Source of the DNA: Aphelenchoides besseyi
Taxonomy: Eukaryota > Nematoda > Chromadorea > Rhabditida > Aphelenchoididae
Assembly (NCBI GenBank): GCA_024699855.1
Contig: JAMPIQ010000002.1
Location: forward strand, 3,596,001 to 3,660,000
Length of the DNA stretch: 64,000 bases
Reading direction: 5' to 3'
Part shown: piece by piece, positions 58,488 through 64,000 of the stretch
Numbering within the stretch: the first letter of the stretch is position 1
Layout of the letters: each line of letters starts with the position of its first letter
The notes under the pieces: generated by a model
Told to the model about the DNA's origin: nothing
The model's input: only the letters and a program-made list of their open reading frames with translations
Database searches by the model: none
Made by a program: the position numbers and the translations under genes

Positions 58488-58858
58488 TCATTGATCTTCA
58501 ACTCATATTTCTCTTGAGATATTCCCACTTGCTGAACTTTGATGTTTCTTTCGATTTCTCATTCTTTTTAATTTCAAACTTTTGCTTTTACGCTTTTCTT
58601 TTATACGATTCTAAGCCTCACATCTGCACTCCTCTTTTCTCGCATCCTAAATGCTTTCATTGTATTGCTACGGGTTTTGTATATTCGCATATTTTTTGTA
58701 ACGGTTTTCAAGTACTCAGTTTTTAAAAGGTTGCTTAACAAATTTATCAATAAACAATTAAATATAAGGACAACTTTTAAGAAGAAGGCGTGTATCGGCA
58801 CCCGATAGGACAGAATGAGCAGTCAGTACTGTAAAGCAAGTGACACGGGCTGTGAGAT

Positions 58859-59777
58859 TCATTTTGAGAAGTTTTTGAAAGTCATGATTGGGGCATCAAA
58901 GACACTGCTGTGAAGCGAAGCGTTGTCATCGAAGTCATCCACGTCTTTCTGATCTTCAAAACGCAGTTCAACACCGAAACGTTTGGTCAACGAAACCATC
59001 GAGTTGTAATCTTTGCTGGGCGTTGGAGTCTTCGATTCGCTTCCACCCGAAAAATACGGCTCGTAATCAGCGTTACTCGAAGTCAAACTGCGTCCCTTAT
59101 GTGGAGTCGAATAATCTTTACTCTTGTAGGAGCACGACGAAGCCGAAGATCCGGGACGTGAGTTTTGATACGATTGAACTGGACGATAGCGACTGAAATA
59201 GTTGAAATCAACAATCTACCTAAGAGAAACGAGCATACTTGTTGTAACGTCGAAAAGGAAATTGCGATGGTCCGCGGTTGTTATTGTTTCGATACTCTTG
59301 ACTACTAGTAGAGCTAGCAGATTGCTGTCTTTGACGCCGTGAAGAACTGCGTGAAGCTTCTTCTTTCATTGCTTTGCTTTGATATGGTTCCAATTCGATA
59401 ACGTAGTCGATATCCGATGCAGAAACATTTTCACTGACAACCGTACCCTTAGGATCAACTTCAACATTGTAAAAATGTTTCACCATGAATGGATCTTTGT
59501 AAACATAAAAACAATTGATATCAAAACAACAAAAATCTTCTTAACCGACCTGCTTCACGTTCACCTTGTAAATTTCCTTCGGTTGCTTGTTGATTCGTTT
59601 CACTTCTTCTTCATCATCGGATTCTTGAACACTATTCACGGATTCGGGAACAAAGTCGAGAGTAAGTTCATCTTCAGATTCGTAAACCGGTTCCAATTCC
59701 TTAACCACCGGCTTTTTTTGTTTGTTTGGCCCATTGGGGCCCTTCAAATTATTGTTGAACGATTTCTTTTTTCCCAT
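58859..59777 (-). CDS. Uncharacterised low-complexity protein
   Basis: First exon from 59777: MGKKKSFNNNLKGPNGPNKQ, an acidic stretch (ELEPVYESEDELTLDFVPES), VQESDDEEEVKRINKQ; second exon DPFMVKHFYNVEVDPKGTVV, DYVIELEPYQSKAMKEEASR and a Ser/Arg/Gln/Asn-rich part ending RYNKYARFS; last exon RYRPVQSYQNSRPGSS ... KRFGVELRFEDQKDVDDF ... MTFKNFSK. The junction at about 59220 reads TCTTAGGTAGAT: with a normal GT donor a TAG appears in frame, so one base is probably wrong or the gene stops there. Mostly disordered; family unknown. Confidence 0.6.
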
Positions 59778-59954
59778 TGAAAATGAAATTCTGAGTCTGA
59801 AAGATCATCGATCACTCAATTAAAATGCTGTTTGAATACGCGATTGTTAGATGGAAATGGTAACAGAAATGAACTTCTTCGATCACTTTCTCACGACACG
59901 TTAGAAGAAAAGAACTTTAATGCTCTCTAACAAAAAGACAACTAGACGAGAGGA

Positions 59955-60297
59955 TCAGTTCGAATCCTGCGTACTACTGCGCGCCGTATTCAACAGAAGA
60001 CTATTGGATGGAACAATCCGAGACTTCTCTTCCATTATACTTGGACTTTTCATTTCGTTCACCGCAAGTTCCCGTCTTAACCGCTCTTCTCGCTCATCGG
60101 CAATTGAATGATCCAAATAGGCAATAGTTTTGGGTTGCAACAACCGCTGTTCGAGGTTGTAGCCGATTGTTCCAACAACAATTCCAATCGGAAGGGTGAG
60201 ATACTTGATATAACGAGACGCTGAAATAAACAATCAAAACATACGACGAGCAATTGCGAAGCGACTTACTTAGCCTTGCTGCGATTGCTTGCCACAT
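59955..60297 (-). CDS. SMIM12: SMIM12-like small integral membrane protein
   Basis: Two exons (intron about 60223-60268) give about 100 residues: MWQAIAARLT, SRYIKYLTLPIGIVVGTIGY with one membrane segment, NLEQRLLQPKT, SIADEREERLRREL and a polar tail. The order of W-rich start, TLP/TFP-type hydrophobic segment with GxIGYxLE, then S-I-x-E-R-R-E-x-R matches animal SMIM12, a conserved small membrane protein of poorly known role. It is read away from the ATP synthase coupling-factor gene, about 380 bp apart. Confidence 0.75.
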
Positions 60298-60674
60298 CGC
60301 AAACGAAAGTTTTTTCTCAAAGTTCGACCACCAAAAGACGATCATACACTAAAGTCAAACCAACAGAGTGTTGTGAACGGTGTCGACTGACAACAAAGTT
60401 CGATACTAAGACAAAAAAGGACGCTGAGTTGATAAAACTCCTCTGCATTCGTCTGGGCGCAGTCGAAACCTTTGATGGCCTCGGACTCCCGACTGCTATT
60501 AACCGACCGATCGCTGCAAAGTTTAAACGACTTAACAATCTTTTATGTTTCTTCTTTCTTCGTGAGAATTTCCGGCATCTTTCATCAACGACTGTTGTTG
60601 ATCGTGTAGCTGCACAAAACACTTCTCACGTGGTCTTCAGATTTTTGTTTAATCGTCGAAACGTTTCAGCCGAA

Positions 60675-61153
60675 ATGCTTGTCGCTCGTTCGTTGGCCAA
60701 AACCGCTGTTCGCACCAAATCGGATCTTATCAGCGAAATCTTCGTCAAGCAGGTCCGCGATCTAACTCAAAAACAAAAGTAAGTTCATCGACTTTTGTAC
60801 GTTGATTGTCGTTTTCAGATCCGCTGGCGGTCTGGTAAACTCGTCGCCGGAGATCAAGAAACAATTGGAGGAGCAGTTGAATCGCCTGGCTCAAAAGTTC
60901 AAGCTGCCGAATTCAGATGTTGTCGGCAAACTGGACGTTCAGTTCGAGAAACCGCAAGTCGAAAGTTCGGTGAACATGATTCTCGAGGGCAAGAACTTGG
61001 ATCAACTCATCGCTGAGCAAGAAAACAAGTGAGTGGGCTTCTGAAGACGATGTTCTTGACTTGTGTTTTAGTTACAATTCGTACGTTACGGAACGAGACG
61101 CCAAACGAAAAGCCGAACAAAAACGTTTGGCTGCGATGGCCGAAGCGAAATAG
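60675..61153 (+). CDS. atp-4: ATP synthase coupling factor 6 (subunit F6)
   Basis: Three exons, about 130 residues. Start at 60675 lies 5 bp after a GTTTCAG acceptor and gives the presequence MLVARSLAKTAVRTKSDLIS, followed by EIFVKQVRDLTQKQK, SAGGLVNSSPEIKKQLEEQL, NRLAQKFKLPNSDVV and the C-terminal YVTERDAKRKAEQKRLAAMA. This is the F6 stalk subunit that joins F1 to Fo in mitochondrial ATP synthase; the VKQ-R-x-x-x-Q-K and SPE-x-K...L..LA.KF motifs are diagnostic. Longer frames upstream (from 60276) lie before the acceptor and are not used. Confidence 0.92.
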
Positions 61154-61513
61154 GAATTGAATTCAAGAAGCGGAATCATTGCCGCGTGAACTTAGTCTGT
61201 TTTATGAAGGAATAAACACCCTGATTATGAAATCCACTGGTTCGATGTTTGTTTCTGACATAATTCGTCATTCGAGAAGCAATCAAAAGACGACAATTTT
61301 TAATTTTGTTTCCGAAGTCGCTTGTCGAATGTGAAGGAGAGTGTTGCCATGAAAAAAAAGTAATTCAATTTACTGTAGAATATTTTGGTAACATTGAGAA
61401 GCATTTCTTCGGAAACACATCACGCCACCTATTAGAGAGCCCCAAGTCCGAGTATTTAAGTCCGATTGAATACTCGAGTCTGCTTAAAAGATTCAATTGA
61501 ACACCTTCGTTAG

Positions 61514-62584
61514 ATGGTGGATGCAACGAGTATTCGAAGTGCTCGAGTTTTTTTCGAAGTGCTGAGTGGAGTCCTGTCGCTAATTTTGAACTTACGTTTG
61601 ATTTACGTTTCTGTTGGATTGAAAAACAAACGAATGCAGGAATACAACCGGATTGTCATTTGGACTTGCGCTGTCGACTTGTTCTTTACATTAATAAATT
61701 TAGTTACAATGGAGGTACAAATGAACATCTTTACATTTTGGAACAATCTTTCAGATGGTAGAGATTGTCGATCAATTGACGTTTTATATCGCCGACAATC
61801 CGCTTCTGCGCAAGTCTCCAACAGTCTCTTTAGTGGCATCAGTTGTTTGGTCGAGCACCTTCTTTGTGCTGATTGTCAACATTCCGATGCAATTTCTCTA
61901 TCGATTCAACGTATTCTGTCTTGATCGACGATTGAAACCGATTCCATTCTTCGTTTTGTATTTGGTAGCTTTTTTTCTTATTTCTTTTCTTCCCGGAGTA
62001 ATTTGGCCGCTGTTCGTCGAAGAGAACAATCAGGATCATGTGAAACTTCTAAAACAAAATCCTATGTTCACCAATGATCTTCCCGAGTTTGTTGTGGGAG
62101 ATGGAAAACGACTGAGTTATTCGATTATCATGACATATTCCTTTGTTTCGGCTTTATTCTGCTACATCATAAGTTATTACGCTGCGTTAAAAATATGGTT
62201 CAAGTTTCGCGAAAACCGTGATTCTTCTCTTTCTTCTACGGTTGCTGCACAACGTCGATTGAACGTGATAATGATACTACAGGTACATAAAAGCTCTTGA
62301 ATTGATTAAAGAACACGCAGTTTTAGAACATCTGTTTACTTTTCGTGATTGTGATTCCGCTGTTTTTTGCCAATCTACTTACCGTCTTCGAAGTGCCTGC
62401 CTTTACTTACTACTTTGGAACTTTGGTAGTTGGATTGATTGGTCTTCTTCCGATATTCAACGCTCTATCGACTGTACTTCTGACACCGACGTATAGACAT
62501 TCGTTTTTTAATCGTGACAATAAGACAAAACTCATATTTATAACTAGCAATGTTACTCCAAGGTTTCCCACATTGTCGACATAA
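61514..62584 (+). CDS. Serpentine chemoreceptor (Str-superfamily)
   Basis: Three exons (introns about 61714-61753 and 62283-62325), about 330 residues and seven hydrophobic segments: VLSGVLSLILNLRLIYVSVG, YNRIVIWTCAVDLFFTLINL, VVWSSTFFVLIVNIPMQFLY with YRFNVFCLDR (the F-x-Y-R-Y-type motif of Str receptors), FFVLYLVAFFLISFLPGVIW, YSFVSALFCYIISYYAALKI, LLFVIVIPLFFANLLTVF and FGTLVVGLIGLLPIFNALST followed by the typical P-x-Y-R end (LLTPTYRHSFF). Sensory-cilium receptor by family; ligand unknown. Confidence 0.82.
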
Positions 62585-62692
62585 CATAAAAGGTTTATCT
62601 TTGAATTCTTAATGCTTGAATGGTCTCGCTTTCTCTTTTATGTGCTATATTAGAAACAAGAATAAGGCAATAAACAACAATTGTAAACAACG

Positions 62693-64000
62693 TTATTCCG
62701 TCTCTTTTGTTGTCTCGTTATCGTCTTCATCGTTATGTGGCGTGAAATAAATACGTGGAGTTGAGGTGCCATGAGATTGATCGTGTATCTGCAATCATGT
62801 TTATGAGTGAGCATCTCAAGTCTCACCAATATCCCGCGATCCGAATCCTCGCAACCATTCTCTTCATTGCGACTGAGGGTTTGAACAGGAGATTCACAAA
62901 CTGGCGGCAGATTGCTTCCTGATTGTGTTCGTCTGTTGTGACGAACGAGCGGATTGGCTGCGAGTTTTGAAGTTTCGGTCTTCTAGAAAACAAATTTGAT
63001 TGGGAGTGAAATGCGAAACCAACACGTTGTTTCTGTCTTCGTTCATAATCCTCGGCACTGTTCGATGAATTCGATTCGGAGATATCAGACATTTCTAAGG
63101 TAACAACATGAATTGCTTGATTGTTGTACGCTCACCTGGAATTGCAGAAATTCGAAGACGAAAAATCGGAAGCGAAGGAATTGATTTTCGTTTCTTGTCG
63201 ATTCCAATTGCAAAGTCGATTCCTTCTTGAAATGAAGCTCGAGAAAGTCTGAAGCATAAGAAGTTTTCCAGAATACGGTCGATCTCACCGTTTTGGTTCA
63301 CTACTCAAAAACGAATTACTAACGAGATCTCCATTGGAGCGAACTAACGGCGAAGAGCTCGAGGATCCACGAGGTGTTGAGTTTAAAGAGGTGCTTTGAG
63401 TTACCAGTAAACGTGTAACATCTTCGTTGTCCGGACTACTTTGTGCTCTCTCGTCTCGATTACCCGGAGCTTGAAGGTAATAGAACCGATTGACTTGACT
63501 TTGTGTTTTGTCTGATTTTGATTTGGAAATTTTCTCCAAAAATGGAGCTTTTTTTCGAGCATCTAAAAATTGAAAGTACATGCCATTGATCATCTAAAGA
63601 TACCTTTCCATATCCTTGTCAAGAACACGTACAATATTGGGTTTGCACAGGAGTTGATAGGGTAGAATAAAATCAAACAAATCTTCGCGTTGGTCAACGT
63701 AATCAACGGCAATCCAGCAGCTGCAGTTAAACCGAAGAACAATGTCGGCATCCAACACAAGATGTCTGCTCCAATTAAAATCAAAGTACGAAAGAATATT
63801 TGTTTGTCTTCAGTTTTGGCTGGACTCCCTTGTTCACGCAACATGCAGTTGATGAGAATGTACGAGACAATCATTCCCAAGAATGCAAATCCGGTCATTG
63901 TCAATCCCACGATAAGATAGATTCTGTCGGTAACACTTGAAATGGACAACGGCAAACAAATGCTCGAAACTTCGTAGGATGAAACACCGAAAAGTGGAAG
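62693..64000 (-). CDS. fshr-1: Glycoprotein-hormone-receptor-like LGR, 3' part
   Basis: The window edge cuts the gene; the visible part starts in the second extracellular loop (LPLFGVSSYEVSSICLPLSI), followed by TM5 (IYLIVGLTMTGFAFLGMIVS), the basic third loop (KTEDKQIFFRTLILIGADIL into TM6) and TM7 PLITLTNAKICLILFYPINS then CANPILYVFLT. NPINSCANP-type YPINSCANPILY is the hallmark of FSH/LH/TSH-receptor and related LGRs. A long Ser-rich cytosolic tail follows in four or five small exons, ending RIYFTPHNDEDDNETTKETE with TAA at 62693-62695. Tail introns are short and one uses a GTTGGT donor. Couples to G proteins at the plasma membrane. Confidence 0.9.

Noticed and set aside
59955..60000. tRNA-like word GGATCAGTTCGAATCC
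   Set aside because: Only a T-loop-like box is present; no cloverleaf can be drawn, and it lies in the SMIM12 coding exon.
60276..60674. Longer N-terminus for ATP synthase F6 from an upstream open frame
   Set aside because: It precedes the GTTTCAG acceptor at about 60669, lacks family similarity, and the start at 60675 already gives a proper mitochondrial presequence.

Overview
The window looks like chromosomal DNA of a nematode. Evidence: a cuticle collagen with the nematode N-terminal block, a DUF229 protein, several nematode-type serpentine chemoreceptors, a LITE-1/GUR/EGL-47-type receptor, orthologues of atp-4, spt-2, saps-1 and fshr-1, compact genes with mostly 35-50 nt introns, and pyrimidine-tract AG acceptors directly in front of many start codons, as expected for spliced-leader trans-splicing. 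Acceptors are a mix of TTTTAG and TTTCAG. I cannot name the genus.

Layout. 0-9.6 kb: two tandem ribokinase genes (minus), an unrecognised multi-exon gene split by a truncated LINE (minus), and a large PPR-type mitochondrial protein gene (plus). 9.8-24.5 kb is a transposon cluster: a mariner-like element with ~170 bp inverted repeats, a solo LTR, a Tc1 element, a tandem repeat ending in a Helitron-like terminus, and a decayed autonomous Helitron (minus) whose polyprotein carries a Ulp1/C48-like protease in front of Rep and helicase and is itself split by a second solo LTR. The 3' end of a small membrane-protein gene occurs as inverted copies on both sides of this Helitron. 24.5-33.5 kb: glutaminyl cyclase, a cuticle collagen made of many micro-exons, an RRM protein with a possible LOTUS domain, and hexokinase (all plus). 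34-42 kb: a small coiled-coil gene, an unrecognised gene, chemoreceptors and DUF229. 41.8-43 kb: a Tc1 fragment, a GC-rich palindromic block and a 320 bp inverted repeat. 43-48.2 kb holds no supportable gene. 48.2-64 kb: a Gr-family receptor, SPT2 histone chaperone, two small genes in operon-like spacing, the PP6 regulatory (SAPS) subunit, two unrecognised genes, SMIM12, ATP synthase coupling factor 6, a chemoreceptor, and the 3' part of a glycoprotein-hormone-receptor-like LGR (running off the right edge).

No common pathway links the host genes: they are a mix of housekeeping functions (ribose and glucose phosphorylation, mitochondrial ATP synthase, chromatin, phosphatase regulation) and sensory receptors. 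Several otherwise well-conserved genes contain one single-base frame break, twice at an A homopolymer, which suggests assembly indels rather than widespread pseudogenisation. All gene models here were spliced by eye; internal exon borders are approximate unless stated.
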